From assembly GCF_963678635.1 (NCBI RefSeq), contig NC_087070.1, positions 32,465,704 to 32,529,703 of the forward strand: DNA of 64,000 nucleotides, in the 5' to 3' direction. This DNA comes from Symsagittifera roscoffensis. Lineage: Eukaryota; Xenacoelomorpha; Acoela; Convolutidae. Each line of letters opens with the position of its first letter. The first letter of the stretch is position 1. This document shows positions 13,329 through 25,737 of the stretch, in pieces. Under the pieces are notes generated by a model. That model was not told the origin of the DNA. It ran no database searches and saw only the letters and a program-made list of their open reading frames with translations. The translations under genes and the position numbers were made by a program.

Positions 13329-13620
13329 TGCCGGCGGATTTAGGGGGGAGGCGGGTGCGCCAATATATACTTATTTAAACTTGATTTTTTGGTCAACACT
13401 TTCCAAAAAAAAACTTAAAACGCCTGTATGGCCTGTTTTTTTCTAAAATTTGCCTGCAGCGAAGAAAATTTGGTCAAAAAAAGGTTTTTATAGTGTTTTG
13501 TTAGAGCTCGGAAAAAGAAAAGCCAAATTGGGTCGACCTAAAAGCCAGGTCAATAAAATTTCGAAAAAAAAACTTTTAAAATCCGCCCCCTCCTTGAAAA
13601 AATCCTAGATCTGCCTCTAC
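13329..13620. mobile_element. hAT-like MITE C (CAGGGGCGG family), decayed
   Basis: Ends resemble the family termini (GCGGATTTAGGGGGG on the left, CCTAGATCTGCCTCT on the right) and the interior matches MITE B, including the TTTTTTGGTCAA stretch and the AAAACGCC motif. Termini are mutated and no clean target duplication was found, so it is older. Confidence 0.65.
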
Positions 13621-13915
13621 CCAAAACACTATGAAGACCCTATTTTGTCCGCTTTTGTAGAACTTTCTGCACTCAGGGGTGAATCTTCAGGCAAAAAAGT
13701 TGACTAATATATTCAATTTTCTTGACCCATATAACCATGAGAATGGATTTTTTGTTGTAATTTTATCAATTTTTTTTCAATATTCAGTTCTGACTCTATG
13801 TTGTTTATGACGAGGGTGATTCCGACAAGAACACCTCTGACAAGCATTATGATTGCCTGAATAACAACACCTCAAAATAAAATTTTCTTTAGAATTTGTC
13901 TTTACCCAGATACAC

Positions 13916-14373
13916 CAGCAGCGAATTTAGGTGAGGGCGGGGGGGGGGGGGGGTGGGGTGACGCCCGCTGCCTCCTAAGGAATTAGACACCCTGACGACC
14001 CAAAGGGTCCCCCTTTGTACTATTTTGAGATATCCATTTTGATGACCGACACTAAAATTTTTCTAAAGGCGACTTTGGCGCCAATATATACTAATTTCGA
14101 GGGGAGAGCGCGCGCCAAAAAAACGCGCAATTTTTGTTCAAAATTTTCCAAAAAGTGCCTAAAAACGCCTTTTTTGCCTTGTTTTTTAAAAGCTTTGCCC
14201 GCGGTGCAAAAAATATGGTCTAAATTGTTTCTGTACAGTAATTTAGAAAAGCTCAGAAAATCAATTTAATCAGCCTAAAAAAAGGTTGATTAAGTTTTAG
14301 AAATTTTTTGAAAATCTGCCCCGCTCAGATTCTTTCACTTAAAATCCTTGCGTAAATCCTAGATCCGCCCCTG
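13916..14373. mobile_element. hAT-like MITE D (CAGGGGCGG family)
   Basis: Starts CAGCAGCGAATTTAGG and ends TAGATCCGCCCCTG; the interior aligns with MITEs B and C. Flanks share CAGATAC, but slightly out of register, so the duplication is imperfect. A ~30-bp string is repeated at 14,322 and 14,376, across the right end. Confidence 0.7.
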
Positions 14374-16299
14374 GTCAGATACTTTCACTTAAAATCCTTG
14401 CGTAAATTATGAAAGTTTACCCGGTTTTGGATTGCTAAAAACACAACAAAAAATGTTTTTTTTTTTTTTCGTTCGGTTTAATTTGGAAACGAAAAAAAAA
14501 ACAATTGAATCGTGGCTAAAGTTTTGCACATTGAAAAACAAAAGGCAGTACAATTTTTTAAATCTGACTTGCGTACCAGAGTTTTTTAAATCATTTTTGA
14601 TTTTAATAGATTTTCAGGGTCAAAATTAATTGATTAAAATTGATCAAAAATGGATTGTAATCCTCTTTTTTGTCTTTTTGTCAAGTCAGTTTTAATCGGT
14701 TATAATAGATTATGAAAATTTGCCTAAGAGTTTAAAGCAGAGTGCAGTGCTTACAATTGCGATTAGAAAGCGTTATCAAACTAAAATATAGACTTTTTTC
14801 GGGTTAACAACTGGTTTAACAGGATACCTTTAATCACTTATATCTTGGTTCATAATGAGTTTAAACTTCTATGCATTCTCGGCAAACTTAGCAAGGAGGT
14901 AACGAATATGCCTGGGATGGAAAAGTATATGGATTCGAATCCGAGCACGTCCTATTTTATCAAATGGGAAATTTTTTCTTTAAAAAAATTGTCGGCCAAT
15001 TATTTGTCTGCTTATCTGTTGTCCACTTAGTTGTCTCATCTTGAAATCATTTTTTGTTACGTGCTTTTTTAATGTTGATTTTACCATTGGATTTACAGAA
15101 CCAGTTTTGTTTGTTTCAAGGGAAACACAACTTGAACACTCCCTTCTGCTCTCTCTTGTTCGCTGTATGATGCCCAACCTTTTCGTAATTTCTTTTTTTG
15201 TTATTACGGAAATTTATTTCCAAATACGTAGGAAAAATTTAATTAAAAAAAAAACTTCTACTAGTTTTTAAAAAAGGGGTCAATTGAAAGATCGCCAACT
15301 CCCCTGTGTGCCTGTAAACTGCCCGAGAGTCCTTCGAAAAAGTCAGTCAAAGGGGGAGTATTTGACGCATTTTCTTTTCGTTTTCTTGAAAAATACCCCT
15401 ATCAAATAAAAGTGCTTCGTTTCAACGAATAAAACGGTTTCAAAAAACTCTCTGTTTGTGCGTATACGCCCAAATTTTTTACACATAAAGTTTTGGCCCT
15501 CGAAATAGTCAATTTTTTGATTTTTGACCGTTTCCTAAAGTTTTCAATATTTTCGAAAACTACCCTTCCATGCTTGAGATTCTGGGTTCATTTAAGTGAA
15601 CGGGTTGTGATAAACTCTTCTGCTTATGTGGCTACTGCCGAGTGTTTCTGACATTCAAGTTTTTCCTCAGGTTTTCCTGGCAATTTTCAGGTTGCATTCA
15701 ATCGAGAGATCCAGTTTTCAGAAGCTTAAGGGGTTGCAACCTGCTCTTTGCAGGAAAAAGAATTTTGGAAAACCTTTCGACCGCTTTTTAGAACTTTGAC
15801 CGTTTTTTAGAAACGTTTGATATTTCTTTTTTTCTTAAAGTTTACACAATGAAATTGAGATGAAAAGTTCAACTGAAAGAACTGGTTGAGATAATGGGTC
15901 CTGGAGAAGCGTCAGCTTCTTTTTTTGTAAGAGAAATGTTATCTCATTGGGAAATGTGATTATCTCAAAGATTTTTACTCTTCTAACTTATTTTAGTAGA
16001 GAAACAGCTAAGGTTCTGGGCAAATTCCAATTTTTGAAATCACATATTTCGTGCCGTATCAGCATAAGAAATTCATTATATACCAAACACATATCTCCAG
16101 CTTTAGCTGGGTCCTTAGTTAATTTTTAAATAGACGCGAAATTTTTTGGTTCGTTAGTTTTTTAAGTTTTTTTTCTTATGTTTTTTTTGCTCCGCTTCGC
16201 ATCTGTTTTTAAATATCGGCTGTTCATCTAGGCTTAACACTCGTGTTATAAAAAATTACAAAATGAGACTTACTTAAGCCGTTTCGAACTTTTCTCCTT
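14374..16299. other. Intergenic, a possible tRNA-like SINE promoter, otherwise nothing
   Basis: AT-rich sequence without supported genes. At about 14,887-14,955 there is a stretch resembling RNA polymerase III boxes: TTAGCAAGGAGG (A-box-like) followed ~50 bp later by GATTCGAATCC (B-box-like). It does not fold into a convincing tRNA and is at best a SINE head. Confidence 0.35.
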
Positions 16300-16835
16300 C
16301 ACACTTTTTTCTTATAAGACTTTTTAGTTTCTCAAGTTTTGATGACTTTTTGTTACACTCCATTATCCAGTTCACTTCCCTCTTTCTACCCCATCTTATG
16401 TTTAGCTTCGTTTGGACCGAGGGTGTTCAATTAATGAACGTAACGGCCAAACATTTTGATCACCCCAACTTTACGCTCATCACCCTTTCCAGCACCCACC
16501 TCCACCAACACACACTCATCTTTTTAACTCTCCCACACAACCTTCCACCTGTCCTCACCCACCTTCACGTTCATACCTTCCACGTTCATACCGCACAAAC
16601 TTCCACCCAGTTCACCCCCCTCCAAGACTGTACTTCCCAACATTTTGGGGGGATAGGGTTAAACTGAGGGGATCAGTGTTTGGGCATTACATTCAGTAAT
16701 CAACCCCCCTTGGTCTTAAAGGAAAATGAACATAAGATGGATAAAAAGGAGGGAAATAAACTGGATAAATGAGTGTAACAAAAATTCAGCAAAACTTTAG
16801 AAACTAAAAAAACTGTACTTGAAAAAAATGCGATC
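16300..16835. mobile_element. Non-autonomous element with long terminal inverted repeats
   Basis: The left arm (16,300-16,405) is an imperfect reverse complement of the right arm (16,725-16,835). The best-matched core is TTGTTACACTC..TTATCCAGTT near 16,350 and its complement near 16,775. Arms of 60-110 bp enclose a pyrimidine-rich, C-rich centre. The plus-strand open frame at 16,350-16,667 lies inside it and looks incidental. The superfamily is not assignable; no clean target duplication was found. Confidence 0.6.
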
Positions 16836-17399
16836 AAACTTTTGTCACGTACACTTAATCTGTTTTTCAAGTTACAAAAATATGGCCCATTGGACCGCTT
16901 GATTGCCTTCTCTAACAAAAAGTTCTAGGGGTCTCTTCCTTTTGATTTTCCTGGTTGTCTGCACAAAAATCGGTGCCTTAACCACTGTGTGTACTTTCAG
17001 CCTGAATAGGGGCGTACCTTCCTCCGTTATAGTTCCTTAGCTGTTTTTTTTTATTAGCAGGTGGCGTTTTTTATCGAAAGCCATCAGCAGTTGGTGTGCC
17101 TCCTACGCACGTTTTTTCCTAGTTCTATTAGTTTCAGGTCCATATTGTTTGTATGGTTATTGGTTGTTCCTGTTCTGCTTGTGTGGCCGTGTATTTTGCT
17201 TGCGACCGCGTGTTTTTGGTAGTCTCAATAGCTAGGGCAGTCTTTGGGCATGAGTGCTTTAGTGGAAATTTTGTTTGGGTCCGCGTTTTGTTGGTAGTTT
17301 CACTGGCTTGGGCATTTGTTGACCATCAGTGCATTAGCAGTGTTGAGCTTAGCATTATAAATAGCACTATTGAAATTCAGAGCTAATTTTTTGTTTGAA
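16836..17399. other. Intergenic with a degenerate direct repeat
   Basis: Around 17,205-17,340 two ~65-bp stretches resemble each other (GTTTTTGGTAGTCTC and GTTTTGTTGGTAGTTTCAC onward). This may be the tail of the neighbouring Gypsy relic or an independent minisatellite. No gene seen. Confidence 0.4.
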
Positions 17400-19750
17400 G
17401 CGTTTAGGATGAAGTCAACTAGCTGACGCTATTTTTCGCTCTTGTCGATCATTTTTGTTAGCGTTCCGCTCCGATTGGCTAATTTATGTTACACAAAACG
17501 GTCTAAACTTTGTAGCGTTGATATAAACGCGGTAAGCTTAGCAGTCACAGTTTTGTCGTCATCAATTGCTGGTAGCCTCTTTTTGACTGGGTTTCTGGAG
17601 ATTTTGTCAATTTTTCCCAGTTTGAGTCCACTATTGTCAAAACTGAAAATCAATGTCGGTGAATATATTTTGCTATCATCGGTTGAACCGTTCTGATGCT
17701 AATTGTTGTAAAGATTTTTCTGTATAGATATCAATTGAAGTGATCTACCTATAAGCTACACTTAATACTCCAATTCGTTTGTAGAGTATGTTTCTTCACA
17801 GTTACTCAAAAAACGTGATGCGTATGAAATACGAATACCATTTTTACGCAAGTTTTGCTCCAATCCTTGTCCAAATCCAATTATTGAATTACTCCATTGC
17901 ATTTGCACATTACTCCATTTACTCGGATTCGATCGAAGTGTATTTTTGGTTTTAACCGCAACCAGTCTGATATATTTTTAAAATTTCTTCCCATTCAATT
18001 TCCTCTTCCATTTTTTTTAAAACAACGATTCAAAAGGAACTGTTTTGGCCGTCAGGTTTGGGATATACTTTGGGATATACTTTGTTTTGACACCATTTTT
18101 TTTTCAATTGATTTTACGTTTTAGATAGTTGCTGATATTTGATTACCGGTGTTTTCTTTATCAGCGGCCATATCCAATCCGCATTGATTTCGAATCTTGG
18201 CTAATCAAATTTTAGCAGGAAAGTTTAAAGTTATTCAAGGAAATGGCCAGATTTTTGTTATTTAATTTCACTGACACGCATTTAGGCGCCGTTTCGTATT
18301 CGCGTTTTTGTCCTTTGGTCACCACTGAGATATCGTCTAAGAAAACAAACATTTTGTTGCAGTTTGAGTGAGTCAGTTGCTTTTTAGAACTCAGCTGAAA
18401 AATCTGTTCATGCATAGAACTCTGCTCGAAATTGGTAAGTCCCCGTCGCCTTCTCGCCTGTTAGACAGAAAATACTTTTCCTCTGCTTATCCTAACTAGT
18501 GGGTTTTAGCGTAAGTTGAAAGGTGAGACGAAGGTTTACAGCTGCCTTGATTGCTTTGGACTCGTTACCCAATAAAAATTCAAGTTTGATCGTCTATTAA
18601 TTGTTTCTGTCTATTTGTTGACTTGGTTTGTTTGTAGGGCCAGTTTTTTGATTGACTTTTCAAAAATGTGGTTATGAATTGTTCGTCACCACATTTGTCC
18701 AACTTTTTTGGTATGTTTGCAATCAATGAGGTTTTTTCATGTCCTGCCACTGCTTGTAGACGTATGGGTACCCTGCACCCTTTCCGCCGAATGACTTAGT
18801 AGTTTTTTATAAATTCTTTTTTCGCCAAGTAATTTCTGGATCTACCAAATCTTCTGCAAAACCCTCGGCAATTATTACACCCATGCTGCAATTATCGGGT
18901 GCGACTCATGGATTTTATCGGTTTCCAGCAAAATTTGGAGTTTTGGTTTCTCTTGAGGTAGTTTGATTCCATATTTTGGCAATTGATTTCGCACTTATCT
19001 ACTGGCTCTGTACTCGTCAACTACTATGAAGGGCACTGGCTGGACAACTCACCGCCTGATTCAATTGGGCTTATTAGTCTGCTCAATGGTCCAAGATATA
19101 CTCATTTGAAGCTAGGCAAATTGTGTATTCCACTGAATTTTTGGTATTAATTTTCTCTTGTTTTCTCATAATCGAGAAGTTGTCTTGATTTAGAGTTTCC
19201 CATCGCTTCGTCTTCTTCCCGGTCCGTTTGTTGTTTTTCCGTTTTGTCGCCTTGTTCGTTAATGTAGTTTATAATCGTTGTGCGCGGCAGACTCTTAGAA
19301 AATGTTCTTTTCTTCAGCCTTTCGATTCTATTCTGTCTTTTGCTGGACCTGCTTAAAAGTGGCCTGCCGAGAATGCGTTCCGACATTTGTAGCAGTGCTT
19401 GATTTGTTTTGGCTCACCTGACTCGTTGCTCGTTCTTACGGTTGATTTCGGTTGCTTAATCAAAAGTTAGTGTATTCCCGTCCTTGAACCCTGCCGAACG
19501 GTATTTTGTTTTTCCTTTGGTTTACAAATCCCATTGGTTCCTGTTGTATGTTGGAAGTATTTCCTCGATGAGCGTGCGTGTTCTTGACTATGACGCTTCA
19601 TCGTTTTGTTCACTTCAATCTCGTTCTGTTTTCCTGTGTCATTTACGTATGCTTCTCTAGGTGTCCTTGTGCTGTAAACTTGTCCCGGCCCATTCCTTAT
19701 CGCGTTCTTCAAAATCTGTTTAGGGTAGTAGTTCGACTAATTCTGAATGA
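17400..19750 (-). mobile_element. Decayed Gypsy-type LTR retrotransposon relic (copy 1)
   Basis: Minus-strand stretches resemble, in the same order, parts of the well-preserved element at 52.3-58.8 kb: a nucleocapsid zinc-knuckle region near 19.4 kb, protease-end sequence near 18.95 kb, the reverse-transcriptase FLDDI box near 18.33 kb and RNase H sequence near 17.77 kb. No LTRs were found. It is heavily broken, with many interruptions and missing segments, and much older than the 52-kb copy. Family membership rests on shared motifs and collinearity. Confidence 0.72.
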
Positions 19751-20210
19751 ATATTTTCTATAATAAATTCGTTTTTTGTGTAATAATAATATAATAATAA
19801 TAAATTGTTTCCAAACGATATCTAGTTACAAAGGTGTTTATAAAAATTTATAAATACAAATTAGAATCGTTTGGGAGAACACCATTAAGCCAACAAGGCC
19901 CGTTTTCAGGTGTCTCATTAAGCGGAGAACAAAAAAAATACTTAAATTCTTTAATCCAATGCAATGGATTTTCTACCGGTAACCATTTTTTAAACGTAAA
20001 ACCTCTTTATTCGCACCTTTAAACCATTATCTATAAAAAAATTAATTTAGTTTTCTCAGGTAGTCTTGTCTACGCATAACTTAGAAACCAACAGAAACAA
20101 GTTCTACTTATTGATCAATAAAAAGTCTCAAAGCATGCCCAGTAAAATCGTATTTCCTAGAATGTAATCGATATTAAAATTATACAGTTCCGAGGCTATA
20201 ATTTTTCTGG

Positions 20211-20630
20211 TGCAGCAGATTCTCCAATGAGAGGCATGGTTGTTTTTATCTGTAATTCTATCTTAAGTACTTTCTGCCGAAGCTGTTTGTATTCTTTCTG
20301 TCCTAAAAGAAGATGTATAAACGGGTTTTTCATGCCGGCCTCACCCATTGGCACTGAACCGTATAATAAACTCCTATGCTACATTCTCATCTATACGTTT
20401 TCGATTCTGATCCTTATCTCCTGGTTCTTGTTTTTGCTATCTCTCCTTTGTGTGATTGTCTCACTTCTTATTTATGCTTGCAGAAAACGAGGCGGTGATT
20501 TTTGTGGTGTCGTTGGACGACGTCCAAGGAGTTCTTGTATGTCGACAATTTCTTGGGAGAAAAAGGCCAGTTGTAGTCCAACATTCCAGAAGCTGCGTTG
20601 TGTGCTTTTTCCTGAAGAGTAGACTATTTA
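20211..20630 (-). other. Unrecognised open-frame island
   Basis: This 0.4-kb stretch is less AT-rich than its surroundings. On the minus strand a ~60-codon frame ending in TAG at 20,208 reads non-repetitively (contains MKNPFIHLLLGQKEYKQL), preceded by an AG that could be a splice acceptor; a second open stretch lies at ~20,480-20,625. On the plus strand 20,227-20,622 is open for 131 codons. I recognise no family in any frame. It could be a terminal exon, a decayed transposon, or chance. Confidence 0.2.
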
Positions 20631-22754
20631 GTGTAATAGGCAGAAACTTTAAATTTTCAGTAAAATGGGCAGAAACAACATTATTTCAGAAAATATAAAT
20701 TTGAGATAAAAACTGTTATCAAAAACCTTTACATTGTTGAATAGGTTTGCCGAAAATCTTTGAAAAAATTACAGTAGTCGAATTTTTGAAAGCCAAACGA
20801 AGCAGCTACTGAAAACAGAACATAATCAGCATCTTGTTAGAGCGACAGCAAGTTACGTTTTTACTTCAGTTTTAGACTTCGTTTTCAAACCTTCAAACCT
20901 TAGAAAAAAATCAGTTATTCATCATAACAGATTATCAATATCCTCAAACTAAAACGAAAGCCCGGTTTGACATTTATACAAGAAAAAGGCTTATCATACA
21001 ATTTTTTATATGGAGTCTATGCAAAAATGCTTGTCATACAATTTCCATGAAAGAACATTTTTTTTTCTAGATTTACCATTAATTGGATCAAAACAGAAAC
21101 AATAAATACAAATAAGTGGCAGTTTTGGTGACTTGAAGCAACTTTGGCATACAAAATATTTTTAAAAAAATGTTCATTGTCTAAATCAACAACTAAAATT
21201 GTATGATATGCATTTTTATAAGAAAATACAATTTTGAGGTAGTTTTTTATCCCTGTTCTGTTCTAATTTTGCTTCCCTGCTCAATTAAACATTTGACGGA
21301 AAAATTTGATATTTTGCGACTTTAACGTAGTCTAGGTTGCGTTTTTCACACTGATAATCAAAAATTACCGAGAGAGTGCTTTTTAGGACACAATGATAAT
21401 ATACTTTTTAATATGCTAAGATAAATCTATTTTGTAAAAAAAACAAGGTTCTTGTCTGGCCTATCAAAGTTTTTAAAGAAACATTTTCCTAGCCATAGCT
21501 AATTAGTTACGTTTTTAGCATAAAACTCTGAGTGACATTTTTATGTTTCAATTACATGGCTAACAACGCCAGATGCAGTTGATCTGCGTGAAAACTGCCA
21601 CTTACACTCTGGGCTTTCCCTAGAAATCTTTGAGTTTCGTGTTTTTGGATGGAACACGTAACATGAAAACACATTTTTACATTCCGAGGCCAAATTGTGC
21701 GATCTGTGCATTGTAAATGGATTTCGCAACAAATCAAAATCAGACTTGTCGCGGAGTTCGCATTACTGCTATTTTTCTGTGATTTTCCTCGCTGTTTTGG
21801 TTTCCACAAATAAAAACCTACAACAAAGTCCCACTCAAAATTGCTCTAAAAGTTAGCGAAATAGTGAAATCCGCAGCAGTATTTGCGGATTCCGGAACAG
21901 ATTTTGAAATTCACAAAAAAAGTTGTAAGAAATGTGTATAGCTGAAATTAACTCCTGTGGAACCCGCATTTGTAAGCCGAATCCGCAAATTGTACGCAGA
22001 ATCCGCAAATAGTTTTTTAGACTCCGCAACATGTCCCGGATTTCATTAACATGTATGTAAGTATGTAGTAGCATATAATTTATATCTTTTATTTACTACG
22101 GAATCACAAGCAAGGTGGTCGCAAAATATGTTGAAGCGAGCACGTTTGTTGATCTAAGCAATATTGTTATTACAATACTTCATCAAAAATTATTCTGACT
22201 CGAGGTTTCGCGAGGTTTTTGAAATGAATAATTTTTTCACAGATTAGTTTTCAAACTATTTAATGCTATATGCATGCGGGACCGACCTGCCTATTATAGT
22301 TACTTTTTTGAGGGACCACTCTATCATATAATGTCTAGGGTGTACACTGGGTGTGTTGTTTCATCTCGTCTCAAATAATGCCCTCACGAATTGAAGTCAC
22401 TCTCCACCAACTAAATCAGCATTTAGGATTAGTGGGATCCAAAGTACTGACCTAACTCGGCAAAAATCTGTGCGCTCTGTTTCCAAATATCAACATATTA
22501 ACTCCAAAAAATGAATTTATTCGGTGTTGTGTTTCTAAAACTATGATCCCAAAAAATGCTTGCTGGGATTTTTATCCTAAATACTAAAGGCTAACATTCC
22601 CCTATTTAGTTAACCATTGTTTGAAGATTGTTCGTGGTTTCCACTGACAAAAGTTACGTGTTGGCTTTCGAAAACGGCTTTGCTATAGATAAGAATTCCA
22701 GCTCTAGCTTTCACTTTTTCTTGAGCAAGTTCAGTAAAAAACCAAATTCGGAGC

Positions 22755-22995
22755 GTTTTCACAGTTTGCGGAGTCTGCTTACATTTGCAGAGTCTGCTTA
22801 CATTTGCGGATTCGACTTACATTTTGTGGAATCCATTTACAGTTGCGGAGTCCAGAACAACTAGCTCTATTCGCTTGTTGTGGAATCCGCAACACAACAA
22901 ATGTGCCGACAAAGTTTACCTTACAGGTATTTGTACGTTGAGTCCACGGAAGTTTTGTAAATAGAATCCGCTTACATTTTGTAACATGTTTCAAG
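22755..22995. repeat. CCGCAA-type minisatellite, inverted copy
   Basis: Degenerate ~20-bp units containing GCGGA.TC.GCTTACATTT recur at least six times. The block is a rough reverse complement of 63,730-63,960, and similar units occur at 21,860-22,040. Confidence 0.7.
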
Positions 22996-24292
22996 ACTTA
23001 TCTCTGGAATCCAGGAACTTACATACACAAAATTGTGGCCCTATCCAGTGCACAGTTTAGTCTCCTAGTGTTTTGCATTTCATACAGTTTCATAGAGAAA
23101 TGAAAAAAATGCTTATCAAATAGCTTTATAGTACAAAAAATTGCTCTTGCTAATTTCACTTAATTTTTGTAATACAGAGGATGAAAAAACTTGTTATTTA
23201 ATTCCAAAATGGGGGAAAAATGCTAATTAAAAAATTTTATAATATGAAAAAAATGCTCATTTTGCTTATTCATACAATTCCCCCACCCATGTCCATTTTC
23301 ATCAGTTTGATGGTGCAACGAGGGTTTTTGCAAAAATTTTTGTGCAATATTTTACCAAATATGTTTGTCATAGCCTGCTTAGTCCACATATGGTTTTTCG
23401 TAACAATCCGATAATGCCAACAAAAATTTACCAGTAAAATTTCACTGGTGGGGAAAGCAAAAAAAAAACAATTTTTTTTCAGTGCATAAAATTGAGCATT
23501 TTTGTCATAGTATTGAGTTGTATGAAAAGCATTTTCTGTAAAACCGGGGGTGTTCTGGAGAAAAAACCGCACTAACACAATTTTCAGGTTTTTTTTCGTA
23601 GTAAATCTTGTAATTGTTTAGATATTGAGCTATCTAAAAAAAAGTTGAACTAAATTTGATTTTGAAAAAACCCAAGCTTATTAGACAAACTTTTAGAAAA
23701 GTGTATGAGAGAGACTATTGAACTAAATTTGAACTTATGAGTCCCCAGCTCCAATTTTATTAGAAATATGGGACGGATTTGCACCAGCAGCTGGTTAAAA
23801 TGAAAATAGAGCACGTGTTTTATGGCAGAGAAATTACAAAGGTTCATTTTAAAATGTACGTCTTACTCATATGCATATATATACAGAGTATCTTTGAACT
23901 GAAAAAAAAATATTTCAATCAATCCATCCAAAAAGCTAACCCAGTTCTTGGCTCATTTTCTATTTTGCGCCATTTCAAGCATCATTTTTATAGTGTAACG
24001 AGTGGCTTACCAAAGATGGGTATGCAGAAAAATACTTCATTAATAATCTGATTGTTTCGAAAAAAATGTAGTATTAATAATCTGATAGCTCGAAAAAAGT
24101 AAGAATTATAAATTTTTGATGTTTTTTATTCAGTCAAATTTCTGAAAGAGACTTGTGGAGAGAGTATCAAGCCTGGAGCTCTCAGGGGGGCGTGTTATTC
24201 ACCATCTCAAAGGCCATCTGACCTAAGTAAGCTGCTTGTGTCCTGCAATCAGTGTTAAAGACGAAATAATCGATTATACTGCAATTACAGTT

Positions 24293-24495
24293 GGCTCTTT
24301 TTCCTTCCCCCCCCCACCTGTAAATTTTTACATGTAAATTTGTTGACCACATTGTCCAATTGTTATGAAAATTTACATACAGACTAATAAGGCCACGACA
24401 AACATTTTTGGTCTTCATACTCAACCTCGTAAAACCACTCGTTACACTAATAAGTTGAAGCTCGTGTGAGGTGGGGGTGGGAAGGAAAAAGAGCC
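24293..24495. mobile_element. hAT-like MITE, GGCTCTTTT family, copy 1
   Basis: A 203-bp element with near-perfect TIRs (GGCTCTTTTTCCTTCCCCC / GGGAAGGAAAAAGAGCC), flanked on both sides by the identical 8-bp TTACAGTT (24,285-24,292 and 24,496-24,503). Non-coding. Closely similar internally to the copies at 43.3 kb, including AAAACCACTCGTTACACTA. Confidence 0.9.
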
Positions 24496-24503
24496 TTACA
24501 GTT

Positions 24504-25099
24504 GTGCTATCATCAAAATTAAAATTAATTTTATGCGGCGAGTAGATACACAAACTTTTTAAAATCCATTATGGTGATAAAATTTTTTGGTACAAAATGA
24601 TAAAATCAAATAAAATAGATTTTGATCCAAATACAAAAGATCATGCAGACCATAGATCAAAATTGCAAAAACGTTGTCACGCCAAAAATAATTATTATAC
24701 TGGATTGAAATTTTGCATTTTTGCTTAAGAAAAAAAACATATATCAAGCTTTACCCGACTTGAAGCAAGCAACTTAAAAACAACACCTTTTTTATACTAA
24801 GTTTTGTAGACGCGCCACGGATTTTTTGATGGGTGTCGCGCTGCTCGCGAAAATTTTGTGGGTCGCGCCAATGTAGAGAACAAGTTTTTTTCAATAACAA
24901 TTGAGTTCTGGAACAAAAGCTACGGCAACTGGTCTCTTTCTTCATTAATCTTCTTTTAAGCGAGAAAAAATGCAAAATTTGAATTCAAAAGGTAGAAGAG
25001 TATCGATTCAAAAACATTTAAACCATCGTTAGAGCCCTTCCCATTTCAAACTGAGTTTGACAGTTTCAACCTCAACTTATCAGATGATGAGAATAATGG
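24504..25099. other. 3' flank of the channel gene, nothing recognised
   Basis: AT-rich sequence between the MITE and the channel gene's candidate polyadenylation signal. No gene or known element seen. Confidence 0.5.
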
Positions 25100-25105
25100 T
25101 TTATT
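25100..25105 (-). terminator. Candidate polyadenylation signal of the channel gene
   Basis: AATAAA on the minus strand, about 53 bp after the TGA stop of the ligand-gated channel. It is the first canonical hexamer after the stop; use is inferred. Confidence 0.5.
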
Positions 25106-25157
25106 TTTTCGATAATTAACAATTAACCATTTTTAAAATTTCAGTTCGAACTTCGGT

Positions 25158-25737
25158 TCATTCTACTCGTCGGAACAGCAAAACAATCACGAGCCAATAA
25201 GTAGTATTGAAAATAAAAAACGCGATCGGAAACAACACTCGAGAAACTACATCGACATTCGTGGCAGTGCCTCTTGTATCTACAGTCACGTAGGTCGCCA
25301 CTCGGGACCACAACTCTCGTCGCCTCGCAGCTGACTCCTCAGCAGTCTCGGTTCCATTGACGCGACGTTGACGGACGAATTCGCAGTTGCCCTCCGAATT
25401 GTCAGTCGACTTATTCGGTGAGTTGGGTCGCGAGGGCTCTTCGGGTGGTAGAAACAGTGAGTGGGATCCTCGACGAAAGGGTGTCTGGAATCGAACATGT
25501 TCCGAACTGGGTTTTGGGGATGTTTGAGGAGTCGGTGGGATGTTCGAAGCTGGTCGGAATCTCGGCTTGTTGAAATAATCGGCGAAAGCGAATTCAATCA
25601 TAGCAGCAATCACGAATGTGAAACAGAACCAGATGTAGATGTCACATGCCGTGGTGGACTGGATGATGACCTCGTTGCGACTGTAGTTAGTCTGCGAGGC
25701 CAGAGTCAACATCGTCAGCACAGTTGTAACTCCAATG
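25158..25737 (-). CDS. Channel terminal exon (TM2-TM4)
   Basis: Starts after TTTTCAG and reads SIGVTTVLTMLTLASQTN (TM2), then TM3. The intracellular loop has SP/TP-rich stretches (for example PPTPQTSPKPSS), then RVLFPIAFFIFNTTYWLVIV (TM4) and a TGA. The loop is of ordinary length for anion channels of the family. Confidence 0.94.

Larger units (their letters stand above)
19751..24284. other. Intergenic, repeat-rich
   Basis: Contains an AAT microsatellite (~19,783-19,803), a less AT-rich island at 20,210-20,630 with unrecognised open frames, dispersed CATACAATT-type repeats (about 20,970-21,240 and 23,100-23,300), and two clusters of CCGCAA-type short repeats (21,860-22,040 and 22,755-22,990). 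No gene can be named. Confidence 0.5.

Noticed and set aside
20211-20400. Possible GPCR seventh-helix motif (NPFIH)
   Set aside because: The motif is not preceded by a hydrophobic helix and no other receptor segment is found nearby.
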